NCBI GenBank assembly: GCA_036263655.1
Contig: DATAGP010000066.1
Span: 1 to 64,000, forward strand
From: Schlegelella_A sp036263655
GTDB lineage: Bacteria; Pseudomonadota; Gammaproteobacteria; Burkholderiales; Burkholderiaceae_C
Direction of reading: 5' to 3'
DNA length: 64,000 nt
Positions 43,535 to 54,553 of the stretch are shown piece after piece (within the stretch, counting starts at the first letter, position 1; every line of letters begins with the position of its first letter). The position numbers and the translations under genes were made by a program. The notes under the pieces are model-generated. The model was not told the origin of the DNA. It saw only the letters and a program-made list of their open reading frames with translations, and searched no databases.

Positions 43535-43804
43535 ATGAACTTCATCATTTGGCTCATCGTCGGAGGAATCATCGGCTGGCTCGCCAGCCTCATGATGAAG
43601 ACCGACGGCCAGCAGGGGATCATCCTCAACGTCGTCGTCGGCATCGTCGGTGCCCTCCTCGGCGGCTGGCTCATCTCTCCGCTCCTCGGCGTCGGCACGA
43701 TCAATCAGGACAACTTCAGCCTGCCGTCGCTCCTCGTGTCTTTCCTGGGTGCTGCGATCCTCCTCGCGATCGTGAACCTGTTCCGCCGCGGCCGCGTCCG
43801 CTGA
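43535..43804 (+). CDS. GlsB/YeaQ/YmgE family membrane stress protein
   Basis: An 89-residue protein with three hydrophobic segments: residues 3-22, 30-50 and 62-82. The starting IIWLIVGGIIGWLASLMM and the GxxGxxxG spacing are typical. The family is associated with general stress in the inner membrane. A good ribosome-binding site (AGGAGA) lies 8 bases before the ATG. A short hairpin (CCTACG/CGTAGG at 43381-43397) is 138 bases upstream. The next gene is a glycine-zipper protein 45 bases downstream, and both end at a strong terminator. Confidence 0.9.
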   Translation: MNFIIWLIVGGIIGWLASLMMKTDGQQGIILNVVVGIVGALLGGWLISPLLGVGTINQDNFSLPSLLVSFLGAAILLAIVNLFRRGRVR

Positions 43805-43849
43805 TGCGGACCCGAGCCGATCTCATCAACTCACTCACTGGAGGCCGCC

Positions 43850-44401
43850 ATGGCTAACGACACGAAACTGAACACCAGCGACGCCAATCGCGATCCGCTG
43901 ACCGGCGCACCGGGTTCCCACCCCGTGGGCACTGCCGCCGGCGCCGTCGTCGGCGGTGGCCTCGGAGCCGCTGCGGGCGCCGCGGCGACGGGCGCCGCAG
44001 CCGGCACGGTCGCGGGCGGTCCCGTCGGCACGGTGATCGGCGCAGCCATCGGCGCGGTGGTGGGCGGCCTGGCCGGCAAGGGCATCGCCGAGTCCGTCGA
44101 TCCGACGCGCGAAGACGCGTACTGGCGCGAGAACTACTCGAGCCGTCCGTACGTCGAGTCCGGATCGAGCTACGACGACTACGGCCCGGCCTACGGCTAC
44201 GGCGTGAACTCGTACAGCCAGCACGCCGGCCGTCGCTTCGAGGAGGTCGAGGACGACCTGTCGAGGGGCTGGGACTCGTCGCGCGGCAACTCGAGCCTGA
44301 CGTGGGACCGCGCCAAGCACGCGACGCGTGACGCCTGGAACCGCGCCAGCGACGCGGTCGAGCGCGCCGTCCCCGGCGACTCCGATCGCGACGGCAAGTA
44401 A
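43850..44401 (+). CDS. Glycine-zipper domain protein
   Basis: A protein of 183 residues. Residues 25-78 are an extended glycine zipper with GGGLGAAAGAAATG and GTVIGAAIGAVVGGLAGKG, expected to insert in or pack against membranes. The C-terminal part is hydrophilic, Tyr/Ser/Asp/Arg rich, with a SYDDYGPAYGYG stretch and a WDRAKHATRDAWNRASDAVERA helix. No signal peptide is evident. It lies between a YeaQ-like gene and an intrinsic terminator. Its role is probably in the stress response of the cell envelope. Confidence 0.85.
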   Translation: MANDTKLNTSDANRDPLTGAPGSHPVGTAAGAVVGGGLGAAAGAAATGAAAGTVAGGPVGTVIGAAIGAVVGGLAGKGIAESVDPTREDAYWRENYSSRPYVESGSSYDDYGPAYGYGVNSYSQHAGRRFEEVEDDLSRGWDSSRGNSSLTWDRAKHATRDAWNRASDAVERAVPGDSDRDGK

Positions 44402-44420
44402 AGCCGCGCGAGCCGGATCG

Positions 44421-44449
44421 AAAAGCGCCCTTCGGGGCGCTTTTTTTTT
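44421..44449 (+). terminator. Rho-independent terminator
   Basis: AAAAGCGCCC pairs perfectly with GGGCGCTTTT around a TTCG loop, and a run of nine T follows. It closes the YeaQ-like/glycine-zipper transcript. Confidence 0.95.
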
Positions 44450-44503
44450 CGGCGACTGCTTCGGCGCGGTCCACAATCGCCCGCCTCAGGAAGCGGAGGA
44501 TGG

Positions 44504-45907
44504 ATGGTCTCGGAAAGTCTGCAGGCGCAGCGCGCCGCCCTCAGCGCCCGATTCCGTGCCCGCATCCCGGCGCTTCTCGTGGCCTGGCGTGAGGCGATCG
44601 CCGCCGACCCGAAGCTGAAGACCGGCGACTCGCTGCCGCGCAGCCAGCTCGACGACCACGTGCCGCGCTGGCTCGAGGCCTTCGCCGAGCTCCTCGCCGC
44701 CGGCCACGTCGCGACCGCCATCACCCCGCTCGAGCAGGAGGCGAAGGACGCCGAGGCGCACGGCCTGCAGCGCTGGCAGCAGGGCTACGACCTGCACGAG
44801 GTGACCCGCGAGTGGGGATGCCTGCATCGCTGCCTGGTGGCCGAGCTGGAGACGATCGCCGGCGATCCGGCCTTCGGCCCCGAGGTCCTCGCCGAGGCGC
44901 GCGCCAAGCTCGCGGCGCAGGTCAGCGAAGCGACGACCACCAGCGCCGAGGAGTACTTCCGGCTGGAGCGCCTGGAGGCGAGCGGCAACGTCCTCGACCT
45001 GGAGCAGGCGCTCGGCAACGTGCGCGAACTGGAGCGGAAGCACGCCGAGCTATGGCAGCAGGCGGCACACGACCTGCGCGGCAACCTCGGCGTCGTCGCC
45101 AACGTCGCCAAGGGGCTCACCTTCCAGGACCTGACGCCCGAGCGGCGCCAGGACTTCCTTTCCCTGCTGCGCAACAACGTGACCTCGCTGCACCGCCTGC
45201 TCGACGAGGTCACCGATCTCGCCCGCCTGCAGGCCGGCCAGGACCAGCGCCGCATCGGCCGCTTCGACGCCGCGGAGCTGCTGCGTCGCCTGTGCGAGGA
45301 CGTGCGGCCGATGGCCGACGACAAGGGGCTGTACCTGAGCGCCAGCGGCGCACAGACGTTGGTGGTCGACGGCGACGAGATGAAGGTGCGGCGGATCGGC
45401 CAGAACCTGCTCCTCAATGCCCTCAAGTACACGCGCCGCGGCGGCGTCAGCGTGAGCTGGGGCGAGACGGCGGCACGCGACGACGGGCGCTGGTGGTTCG
45501 CGGTGGAGGACACGGGTCCCGGATTTCACGCCGGCCCGGGTGCGCCGCTGGTGAGCGCGCTCAACGAGGCGACGGCGGTCGCGCAGCAGCTCGAGGCAGG
45601 GCCAGGGGCCGGTGTCGCGCCGCGCGAAGGCGCCGCGGCAGGTCGGGCGAGCGACGCCGGCGCCGCGGCGGCGGGCTCGCCGGTGCCTGGCGGTCCGCCG
45701 CCGGTCGACCGGCGCGCGGTGCGCCAGGTTCAGGGCGAGGGGCTCGGGCTGGCCATCGTCCGGCGCCTCTGCGATCTGCTCGCGGCGACCGTCGAGGTCG
45801 AGAGCCGGCCGCGCGTCGGCACCACCTTCCGCGTCCTGGTGCCGCTTCGCTATGCCGGCGAAGGATCCTCGGGCGACGCCAGACAGCCGCCGGCCGTCCA
45901 GCCGTAG
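44504..45907 (+). CDS. Sensor histidine kinase with RsbRD-like N-terminal domain
   Basis: A protein of 467 residues. The first 150 residues resemble the RsbRD-like or globin-fold sensory domain found in stress-signalling proteins. A dimerisation/phosphoacceptor region holds H189 in AAHDLRGNLG. The ATPase domain has the N box (GQNLLLNALKYT), G1 (EDTGPGF) and G2 (GEGLGLAIV). Between G1 and G2 lies an insertion of roughly 75 residues, Ala/Gly/Pro rich, in the ATP-lid region. No membrane segment is present, so it senses inside the cell. No response regulator gene is adjacent. The 3' end overlaps the convergent hydroxylase gene by 58 bases. Confidence 0.85.
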   Translation: MVSESLQAQRAALSARFRARIPALLVAWREAIAADPKLKTGDSLPRSQLDDHVPRWLEAFAELLAAGHVATAITPLEQEAKDAEAHGLQRWQQGYDLHEVTREWGCLHRCLVAELETIAGDPAFGPEVLAEARAKLAAQVSEATTTSAEEYFRLERLEASGNVLDLEQALGNVRELERKHAELWQQAAHDLRGNLGVVANVAKGLTFQDLTPERRQDFLSLLRNNVTSLHRLLDEVTDLARLQAGQDQRRIGRFDAAELLRRLCEDVRPMADDKGLYLSASGAQTLVVDGDEMKVRRIGQNLLLNALKYTRRGGVSVSWGETAARDDGRWWFAVEDTGPGFHAGPGAPLVSALNEATAVAQQLEAGPGAGVAPREGAAAGRASDAGAAAAGSPVPGGPPPVDRRAVRQVQGEGLGLAIVRRLCDLLAATVEVESRPRVGTTFRVLVPLRYAGEGSSGDARQPPAVQP

Positions 45908-47061
45908 AGCCATTCGAGCGCGTCGTAGAAGCGCTCGGGGCTGCGTCCCTTCCACAGCTCGTTGCGGACCAGGCGCTCGACGCCGCGGGCGTGATAGAGC
46001 CGGCCCATCTCGCGCGTCATGAGGACGACGCGCGCGGTGCGGGCCACGCGCGAGCGCTCGTACAAGGCAAACCCGGCGCCGATGTCGTCGCCGGTGGCGG
46101 CCAGCGCCTCGCCGAGCGTCACGGCGTCCTCGAGCGCCATGCAGGCGCCCTGGGCCAGGTACTGCAGCAGCGGATGGGCGGCGTCGCCGAGCAGGGTCGC
46201 CCGGCCATGCGTCCAGCTCGCGATCGGCTCGCGATCGGCGGTGGCCCAGCGCTTCCAGCTCTTCGGCAGGTGCAGGAGCTGGCGCGCGCGCGGGCAGATG
46301 CCGTCGAAGTACGACAGCACCTCGGCCTGGCTGCCGTCGCGCACGCCCCAGGTTTCCGGCTCGCGGCTGTGGAAGGTGACGACGACGTTGTACTGCTCGC
46401 CGCCGCGCAGCGGGTAGTGGACGAGATGGCAGTTCGGGCCGACCCACACCGCCGCCGCGTTCCAGCGCAGGTCGGCCGGGAAGTCGGCGGCGTCGGCGAC
46501 GGCCCGGTAGACGACGTGGCCGGACACCCGCACCGGGTCGCCGACGAGCTGCGCCCGCAGCGCCGACTTGACGCCGTCGCAGCCGACGACGGCGATGCCG
46601 CGATGGACCTGGCCGGCGGCGTCGACGACCGCGACGCCGTGCGCGTCCTGCTCGATGCGCTCGACGCGCGTCGAGGTGCGCAGCTCGACGCCGGGCTGCG
46701 CCTGCACCCCCTCGAGCAGCGACAGGTGCACGTCGGCGCGGTGGATCACCGCGTACGGGTTGCCGAAGCGGCGCTGGAAGGCGTCGCCGGTCGGGATCTC
46801 GCCGACCACGCGCTCGTCGACGGCGTCCATCATGACCATGCGCTCGGTGTAGACGGCGCGGCTGCGCGCCCGCTCGCCGACGCCCAGCGCGTCGAAGGCG
46901 GCGAAGGCGTTGGGCGCGAGCTGGACGCCGGCGCCGATCTCGGCGAGCTCCGTCGACTGCTCGAGGACCCGCACCGGGAAGCCGCGCCGCGCCAGGGCCA
47001 GCGCGGCCGCGAGGCCGCCGATGCCGCCGCCGGCAACGATGACCGTGCCCTTCGCGGCCAT
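45850..47061 (-). CDS. 3-Hydroxybenzoate 6-hydroxylase (FAD monooxygenase)
   Basis: A protein of 403 residues of the class A flavin monooxygenases. FAD motifs: GGGIGGLAAALALARRG near residue 10, the DG motif (CDGVKSALR) near 160, and the GD motif LLGDAAHPLLQYLAQGA near 290. It should convert 3-hydroxybenzoate to gentisate with NADH and oxygen. This fits the next gene, a gentisate dioxygenase, 13 bases upstream on the same strand. The end overlaps a histidine-kinase gene on the opposite strand by 58 bases. Salicylate-type hydroxylase is an alternative. Confidence 0.82.
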   Translation of the reverse strand: MAAKGTVIVAGGGIGGLAAALALARRGFPVRVLEQSTELAEIGAGVQLAPNAFAAFDALGVGERARSRAVYTERMVMMDAVDERVVGEIPTGDAFQRRFGNPYAVIHRADVHLSLLEGVQAQPGVELRTSTRVERIEQDAHGVAVVDAAGQVHRGIAVVGCDGVKSALRAQLVGDPVRVSGHVVYRAVADAADFPADLRWNAAAVWVGPNCHLVHYPLRGGEQYNVVVTFHSREPETWGVRDGSQAEVLSYFDGICPRARQLLHLPKSWKRWATADREPIASWTHGRATLLGDAAHPLLQYLAQGACMALEDAVTLGEALAATGDDIGAGFALYERSRVARTARVVLMTREMGRLYHARGVERLVRNELWKGRSPERFYDALEWLYGWTAGGCLASPEDPSPA

Positions 47062-47074
47062 CGTGCGGCCTTGC

Positions 47075-48133
47075 CTAGCCGAGGCGCTCTTCGCGCCAGA
47101 GCCCGAGCGCCTGCTGGACCGGCCGGTCCGAGAAGCTGAAGAGGACCGTGTCCTCGGCCGCGGCGAGGGTCAGCGCGTGCCACGACGGGACGACGAAGAT
47201 GTCGCGCTCGCCGAACTCGAACGACTGCTCGCCGACCTGGGCCCGGCCGCTGCCTTCGAGGCAGACGTGGACCGTGCTGTCGCTGCTGCGGTACGGGCGG
47301 GTCTCGAAGCGCGCCGGCAGCCGTTGCGCGAAGGTGCCGATGGTCGGCATCGGCGAGCGCCCGGTCGCCGGGTTGACGTGCCGCAGCTTGAAGCCGTGGT
47401 GCGCGTCGATGCTGCCGCGCGAGATGCCGAGCAGCGACTCGCGCGTGCGCGAGAACGGATACACGAAGACCCGTGTCGGCTCGTGCGCGGCCTGCTCGAA
47501 GTCGAGCGGCAGCATGTTGTTGCCGTAGCGGGCCAGCGCGTCGCCTTCGGGCCGGCTGTCGGCCTGCGATCTGACCGCGCTCTTCTCGGCGAAGCCGGCG
47601 TCGAGGAAGCGGACCAGCGGGATGTCGAGGCCGTCGAGCCAGACCACGGGCTCGGCGCCGTCATTGCCGTGGTCGTGGAAGGTCCACGACGGCGTGATGA
47701 TGAAGTCGCCGCGGCGCATGGTCGTGCGCTCGCCGTCGACCGCGGTGTAGGCACCTTCACCGTCGAGCACCAGGCGCAGCGCCGACTGCGTATGCCGGTG
47801 CGCCGGCGCCACCTCGCCGGGCAGGATCAGCTGCAGCCCGGCGTAGAGCGACTGGGTGATCGCCGACTGGCCGCGCAGGGCCGGGTTCTCGAGGATCAGG
47901 ACGCGCCGCTCGGCTTCCTCGGCGGTGATGAGGCGGCCGGCGTCCATCACGTGGCTGCGCACCTCGTCGTAGCGCCACAGGGCCGGCTCGACCGGGCTCC
48001 TCGGCGCCGGCGGCACCAGGGCCCCGAGCACTTCCCAGAGCGGCGTCATGTGCAGGCGGCCGATCCGCGCGTAGAAGGCGCGTCGCTCGTCCGCGACGTC
48101 GGTCGTGAGGACGGAGGCGGCAGCGGCTTCCAT
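47075..48133 (-). CDS. Gentisate 1,2-dioxygenase
   Basis: A protein of 352 residues with a bicupin fold. The N-terminal cupin carries the iron ligands in the APAHRHTQSALRLVLDG stretch (two His near 110) and TFHDHGN (another His near 158). The C-terminal cupin is less conserved (HVCLEGSGRAQVG). It opens the gentisate ring to maleylpyruvate with oxygen. The start could be 48133 or an ATG at 48142. Located directly before the 3-hydroxybenzoate 6-hydroxylase gene. The later enzymes (isomerase, hydrolase) are not in this window. Confidence 0.88.
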   Translation of the reverse strand: MEAAAASVLTTDVADERRAFYARIGRLHMTPLWEVLGALVPPAPRSPVEPALWRYDEVRSHVMDAGRLITAEEAERRVLILENPALRGQSAITQSLYAGLQLILPGEVAPAHRHTQSALRLVLDGEGAYTAVDGERTTMRRGDFIITPSWTFHDHGNDGAEPVVWLDGLDIPLVRFLDAGFAEKSAVRSQADSRPEGDALARYGNNMLPLDFEQAAHEPTRVFVYPFSRTRESLLGISRGSIDAHHGFKLRHVNPATGRSPMPTIGTFAQRLPARFETRPYRSSDSTVHVCLEGSGRAQVGEQSFEFGERDIFVVPSWHALTLAAAEDTVLFSFSDRPVQQALGLWREERLG

Positions 48134-48206
48134 GCCGGTCATTGTGCGGGAAGCTCGCGGGCAAGTCCGCTGGCCGCCGCCGTGCCGACACAGTACAAGG
48201 GCGGGC

Positions 48207-48566
48207 ATGAAGCTCGCCGCCGACGTCCTGGTCGCTCTCGTGGCCCTCCTGCACCTCTACTTCCTGGTGCTCGAGATGTTCCTGTGGGACAAGCCGGCCG
48301 GCCTGCGCGCGTTCGGGCACAGCGCCGCCCAGGCCGCGGCGAGCAAGGTGCTGGCCGCCAACCAGGGGCTCTACAACGGCTTCCTCGCGGCCGGCCTGCT
48401 GTGGGGACTGTGGCTCGGGGCGGCGGGTACCTCGGTGAAGCTGTTCTTCCTCGCCTGCGTCATCGTGGCGGGGGTGTTCGGGGCGATGACGGCGAGCCGG
48501 AAGATCCTCTTCGTGCAGGCCGTGCCGGCCGCGATCGCCGCGCTGCTGGTGCTCGCCGCCTACTGA
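48207..48566 (+). CDS. DUF1304 family membrane protein
   Basis: A 119-residue protein with four predicted membrane helices and the DUF1304 pattern: ALLHLYFLVLEMFLW near the start, NQGLYNGFLAAGLLWG in the middle, and FVQAVPAAIAALLVL at the end. It belongs to the inner membrane. Function unknown. The gene is divergent from the gentisate dioxygenase gene and 22 bases from the end of the convergent hypothetical membrane gene. Confidence 0.88.
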   Translation: MKLAADVLVALVALLHLYFLVLEMFLWDKPAGLRAFGHSAAQAAASKVLAANQGLYNGFLAAGLLWGLWLGAAGTSVKLFFLACVIVAGVFGAMTASRKILFVQAVPAAIAALLVLAAY

Positions 48567-48588
48567 CGCGCGGCGGTGCCGCGGCGCG

Positions 48589-49002
48589 TCAGTGCGACGG
48601 CGCCGGCAGCGACAGCGGCCCGCCGGCGGGCTCCTCGTGCACCGGCGGCGCGGCCTCGGCGGCGACTGCCTCGACCGACTCGTCGGACTCGACCACTGCT
48701 CCGACGCTGCCCGACACCGTCCGCAAGCCGAACACCGCCGCCAGCAGCCAGGCGCCGGCGACGAAGGCGCCGGTGGCGACGATGGCCAGGCCCATGAGGG
48801 CGACGCCGCTGACCCACGACGGCGTCAGCGCCGAGAAGGTCGCCGCCGCGACCAGCGCAGCGAGCCCGGCCCACAGGCGCGCCGACAAGGTCATCGACGC
48901 GTTCAGCGAGAAGGCATAGGCGAAGGTCGCGATGAAGGCGCAGCCGAGCTGGGCGAAGCCCATGGTCTCGAGACTGGAACCGAGGCTGTCGAGTGGCGAC
49001 AT
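48589..49002 (-). CDS. Hypothetical membrane protein
   Basis: A protein of 137 residues with three hydrophobic segments (about 15-40, 43-62 and 68-92) and a Glu/Ala/Pro-rich tail with no membrane segment. The ATG at 49002 fits a Shine-Dalgarno (GGAGGG) better than the in-frame GTG at 49008. I do not recognise a family. It stands convergent to a DUF1304 gene and follows the large GGDEF gene on the same strand, 142 bases later. Confidence 0.6.
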   Translation of the reverse strand: MSPLDSLGSSLETMGFAQLGCAFIATFAYAFSLNASMTLSARLWAGLAALVAAATFSALTPSWVSGVALMGLAIVATGAFVAGAWLLAAVFGLRTVSGSVGAVVESDESVEAVAAEAAPPVHEEPAGGPLSLPAPSH

Positions 49003-49144
49003 CAACACCCTCCCAGGTGTTCTTGCGCGTGATCAGAAGCGCTTCGCACGATTACATCCATCCCCACCGAGTGCGTGCGTCGGCGGCGAGGGCCGCCCGA
49101 TGTAGGACGGCCGCGCGGCGCGCATGGGCGGCGCATCCGCGCAC

Positions 49145-51538
49145 TCAGAACTCGATCCTGCCACGGCCGCATCGCTTCGCGCGGTACAGGGCCGCATCCG
49201 CGATCTCGACCAGCGTGCCGCAATCCACGCCGGCCGACGCTGTCTGGCTGGCGATGCCGATGCTGACGCTCAGCCAGGCCGAGGTCGCCGACGCGCGATG
49301 CTCGATCTTGGCGTCGAGGAGCAGCTGCCGGCAGCGCTCGGCGACGAGCCGCGTCGCCTCAAGGTCGGCTCCCGGGAGGAGCAGCACGAACTCCTCGCCG
49401 CCGTAGCGGGCGACCAGTTCGCCGCCGCGGCGAACCGAATCGCCGACCATCCGCGCTACCTCGCGCAGGCAGGCGTCGCCGGCGGGGTGACCGTAGTGGT
49501 CGTTGTATTCCTTAAAGTGGTCGATGTCGATCATGAGCAGGCCGACCCACTCGCCGCGCCGTGCCGCGCGCTGCCACTCCGTCCTCAGCATCTGGTCGAA
49601 GAGGCGGCGGTTGCCGATGCCGGTCAGCGCATCGGTCGTCGACAGCCGCGTCAGCTGCTCGTTCAGCCGGTGCATCTCGAGGGCGATGGTCTTCTTCTCG
49701 GTGATGTCCTGGACGGCGCCGAGCAGGCGCACCGGCCGGCCTTCCTCGAGCGCGGCGACGCCCTGGGCGCGCACCCAGCGCGGGTTGCCGAGGGCGGTCA
49801 CGAAGGCGAGCTCGAGGTCCCAGGGCGTGCCGTCGCGGGCAGCGGCGTCGATCGCCGCGCGAAGCACGGGCCGCGCCTCGGGAGCGTAGAAGTCGAGCGC
49901 GTTGTCGAGCTGCAGCATCGCGCCCGGCTGCAGCTCGTGGATCCTGAACACCTGCTCGGACCACTCGACGCGCATCGTCGCCAGGTCGAGCTCCCAGCCG
50001 CCGACGTTGGCGAGCTCGCCGGTGCGGCGCAGCATCTCGGCGGAGCGCTCCATCTGCGCCTGATTGCGCTTGCGCCGGCTGAGGTCCATGTGCGTGCCGG
50101 TCATCCGCACGGGCATGCCGAAGTCGTCGCGTTCAACGACCTTGCCGCGGCTGAGCAGCCAGACCCAGTGCCCGGCCTTGTGGCGGACCCGGAACTCGCA
50201 TTCGTAGGCCGCGGTCTCGCCGCGGAAGTGGGCCTCGATCGCCGAGATCAGGCGCTCGGCGTCGTCCGGGTGGACGCTGGCTCGCCAGGTGCTGCCGAGC
50301 GGCCCGAGCTCGCCGGGCTGATAGCCGAGCTGGGCGCGGATCACCTCGTTCTGGCTGAACACGTCCTCGCGCACGTCCCAGTCCCAGAGGCCGAGGTCGG
50401 CGCCCTGCAGGGCCAGGCCCAGCTGCTCGGCCGTCTGGTGGCGCTCGCGCGCCGCTTTCGCCTCCAGCGCCGCGAACGTTCGCCGCCGCCACTGGCCGCG
50501 GTGCAGGCCCATCACCGCGCCGGCGCTCAGCAGCAGGAAGAACACCGAGTACTCGAGCGCCTGCTGACGCCACGGAGCGAAGACCGACGCCGCCGACCGG
50601 CTCACGGCGATGACCAGCGGCTTGTCGATGGCGAGCTCGTGCGGTGCCATGTACTGCAGCGCCGTCATCCGCCGCTCGTTCGAGCCGCCCATCGCACCGA
50701 CGACGACGGCGACGCCGCGCGGGTCGCTGCGCAGGGGGCCGAGCACGTCGCGCGACTGCTGCCAGTCGCCGTCGACGCGCTCCTGCGCCCGCGGCACGGT
50801 CACGAACACCTTGCCGTCGCCGTGCCCGAGCGAGACCCACATGTCGGGCGCGTAGAGCACCGACTTCATCAGCACCTCGAAGTACTCCGGCTCGAGCGCG
50901 GCGGCCACGGCGCCGGCGAAGGCGCCGTTGGCGCCGACGATGGCGCGCGAGAAGACAACCGTGTAGCTGCCGAGCGAGGTCTTGTACGGGGCGGCGACGT
51001 AGAGCGTGGCCGGGTTCCGGCTGGTGCGCGGCGCCAGGTAGTACTCGCGGTCGCCGAAGTCGCGCCCGAGGAGCGTGTCGACGCTGCTGGCGAGCACGGT
51101 GCCGTCGGCATCCATGACGACCATCGAGCGCACGCCCGGAATAGCGTCGCTGAGCGACTTGAGCCGTGCCGAGATCAGGGTCGAGACGCTGTGCGGCGAG
51201 GTGGCGGCGAATTCCTCGCGCAGGTTGGCCAGGGCCCGGTTGATGCCCTCGAGCTGCTGGCCGATGTTGTCGTCGACGACGCGTGCCTGCACCCGCAGGC
51301 GGTCTCGCTCCGTGCGGTCAACCGTGTCGTAGGACTTGAACAGCGACCAGCCGATCAGCGTCGCCGTGAGCGCGAGTCCGAAGAGCAGCGCCAGCCACTC
51401 GGCCGCGAACGGATGAGCGGCGGCCGGCGCCGCGGCGGGCGCGGAAGGGCGTGACGGCGCGGAGGTCGGCGCCGTCCGCGCCGGCAGGTCCAGGAAGTCG
51501 TCGGCCGGCAGGGCCGAGCTGACGCTGTCGGCGCTCAT
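49145..51538 (-). CDS. Membrane CACHE-PAS-PAS-GGDEF diguanylate cyclase
   Basis: A protein of 797 residues. Order: Ala/Pro-rich leader, membrane helix (about 47-67), extracytoplasmic double-CACHE-like sensor (about 70-320), second membrane helix (about 327-347), PAS domain with PAC (about 380-500), second PAS (about 515-630), and a GGDEF domain with GGEEF at 713-717. The active-site motif is intact, so it should make cyclic-di-GMP. The inhibitory I-site position reads RGGE rather than RxxD, so feedback may be weak. The signal sensed outside the cell is unknown. It is divergent from the helicase gene by 150 bases. Confidence 0.9.
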   Translation of the reverse strand: MSADSVSSALPADDFLDLPARTAPTSAPSRPSAPAAAPAAAHPFAAEWLALLFGLALTATLIGWSLFKSYDTVDRTERDRLRVQARVVDDNIGQQLEGINRALANLREEFAATSPHSVSTLISARLKSLSDAIPGVRSMVVMDADGTVLASSVDTLLGRDFGDREYYLAPRTSRNPATLYVAAPYKTSLGSYTVVFSRAIVGANGAFAGAVAAALEPEYFEVLMKSVLYAPDMWVSLGHGDGKVFVTVPRAQERVDGDWQQSRDVLGPLRSDPRGVAVVVGAMGGSNERRMTALQYMAPHELAIDKPLVIAVSRSAASVFAPWRQQALEYSVFFLLLSAGAVMGLHRGQWRRRTFAALEAKAARERHQTAEQLGLALQGADLGLWDWDVREDVFSQNEVIRAQLGYQPGELGPLGSTWRASVHPDDAERLISAIEAHFRGETAAYECEFRVRHKAGHWVWLLSRGKVVERDDFGMPVRMTGTHMDLSRRKRNQAQMERSAEMLRRTGELANVGGWELDLATMRVEWSEQVFRIHELQPGAMLQLDNALDFYAPEARPVLRAAIDAAARDGTPWDLELAFVTALGNPRWVRAQGVAALEEGRPVRLLGAVQDITEKKTIALEMHRLNEQLTRLSTTDALTGIGNRRLFDQMLRTEWQRAARRGEWVGLLMIDIDHFKEYNDHYGHPAGDACLREVARMVGDSVRRGGELVARYGGEEFVLLLPGADLEATRLVAERCRQLLLDAKIEHRASATSAWLSVSIGIASQTASAGVDCGTLVEIADAALYRAKRCGRGRIEF

Positions 51539-51688
51539 GGGAGGACGGTGCTGCGGGTCACGCGGCGACGGCCACGGCTCGAGGGGGAGCTCATGTCGGC
51601 TCATCGGCACGCCGGCGCGGAAATGAAGGCCGGCCGGCGCGGGCACGTGCGGATTCGCATCGGGGCTGGATGCATTTACAGTGGCGGC

Positions 51689-53758
<2,070 letters not shown>

Positions 53759-53779
53759 CGCCGCCGCCCGGCCGCACGA

Positions 53780-53965
53780 TCAGATCTTGTCGATGGCGTC
53801 CTTGACCTTCTCCTTGGCGTCACCGTAGTTCGCCTGGGTCTTGCCGGTGGCCTTGTCGACCGTGCCTTCGGCTTCGAGGTCGCGGTCGTCCAGCGCCTTG
53901 CCGGTGCCTTCCTTGACGGCGCCCTTGGCCTGCTCGACGCGGCCCTTGACCTGGTCCTGGTTCAT
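53780..53965 (-). CDS. CsbD family stress protein
   Basis: A 61-residue protein that spans the full CsbD family: MNQDQVKGRVEQAKGAVKEGTGK at the start and NYGDAKEKVKDAIDKI at the end. It is small, highly charged, helical and cytosolic, and is induced by general or osmotic stress in many bacteria. It lies alone on the minus strand, converging with the helicase gene 21 bases away. The upstream region (53966-54135) is short and has no clear sigma-70 boxes. Confidence 0.93.
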   Translation of the reverse strand: MNQDQVKGRVEQAKGAVKEGTGKALDDRDLEAEGTVDKATGKTQANYGDAKEKVKDAIDKI

Positions 53966-54135
53966 GGTGCTTCCTTCCGTTCAGTGGCAATGAGCGGATC
54001 GCGCCGGTTCACGAGCTTGCAGCGGATCCGCACAGCCACTGTCGCTGCGATGCGGCGCCGAATCTGTCGGCGCGATCAGGGAGCGTGCGTAGGAGACGGT
54101 CCAGGCGCCGCGTCCGAGCGGCGCCTCGCGGCCGC

Positions 54136-54432
54136 TCAGGCCGCGGCCGGCTGCTGGAGCTCGCGGGCGGCGCTGGCGAAGTGGCCGCGTGCCAGGTCCA
54201 TCAGGAAGGCGCCGAGCCAGGCCGAGCCCGCGCCGGTCGGGTACATGCGCTCCTCGCCCGTCGAGAAGCAGCGGACGCGAAGCAGCCCGCCCATCACGCC
54301 GAACAGATCCGACAGCGTCGTCTCGTCGTCCTCGCGGACGTCGAAGTCACGCACCTCGAAGCCCTTCGAGCGAAGCACGCCGGTGAGCGCATCCGAGGTG
54401 GCAGGTGGGGTGTTGGCGGCAAGGTGTCCCAT
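54136..54432 (-). CDS. Small conserved hypothetical protein
   Basis: A 98-residue protein that I do not recognise. It has a mixed alpha/beta character with an acidic centre (VREDDETTLSDLFG) and no signal peptide or membrane segment. Sequence such as RSKGFEVRDFDVRED and YPTGAGSAWLGAFLMDLARGHF looks like a compact domain. I preferred the ATG at 54432 to upstream starts, whose leader is Arg rich. It sits between csbD-like and a small membrane protein gene, both on the same strand. Confidence 0.6.
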   Translation of the reverse strand: MGHLAANTPPATSDALTGVLRSKGFEVRDFDVREDDETTLSDLFGVMGGLLRVRCFSTGEERMYPTGAGSAWLGAFLMDLARGHFASAARELQQPAAA

Positions 54433-54553
54433 GACGGCGACCGGTGAAGAGGGGAGCTGATTTCCGCATATCGTGAGCCCACCGACTGTCGGATGGCGCC
54501 GACGCGCGCTGTCAGTGCGACGCGATTGCGTGAGTTTTGCGCGCTGTCGCCGG

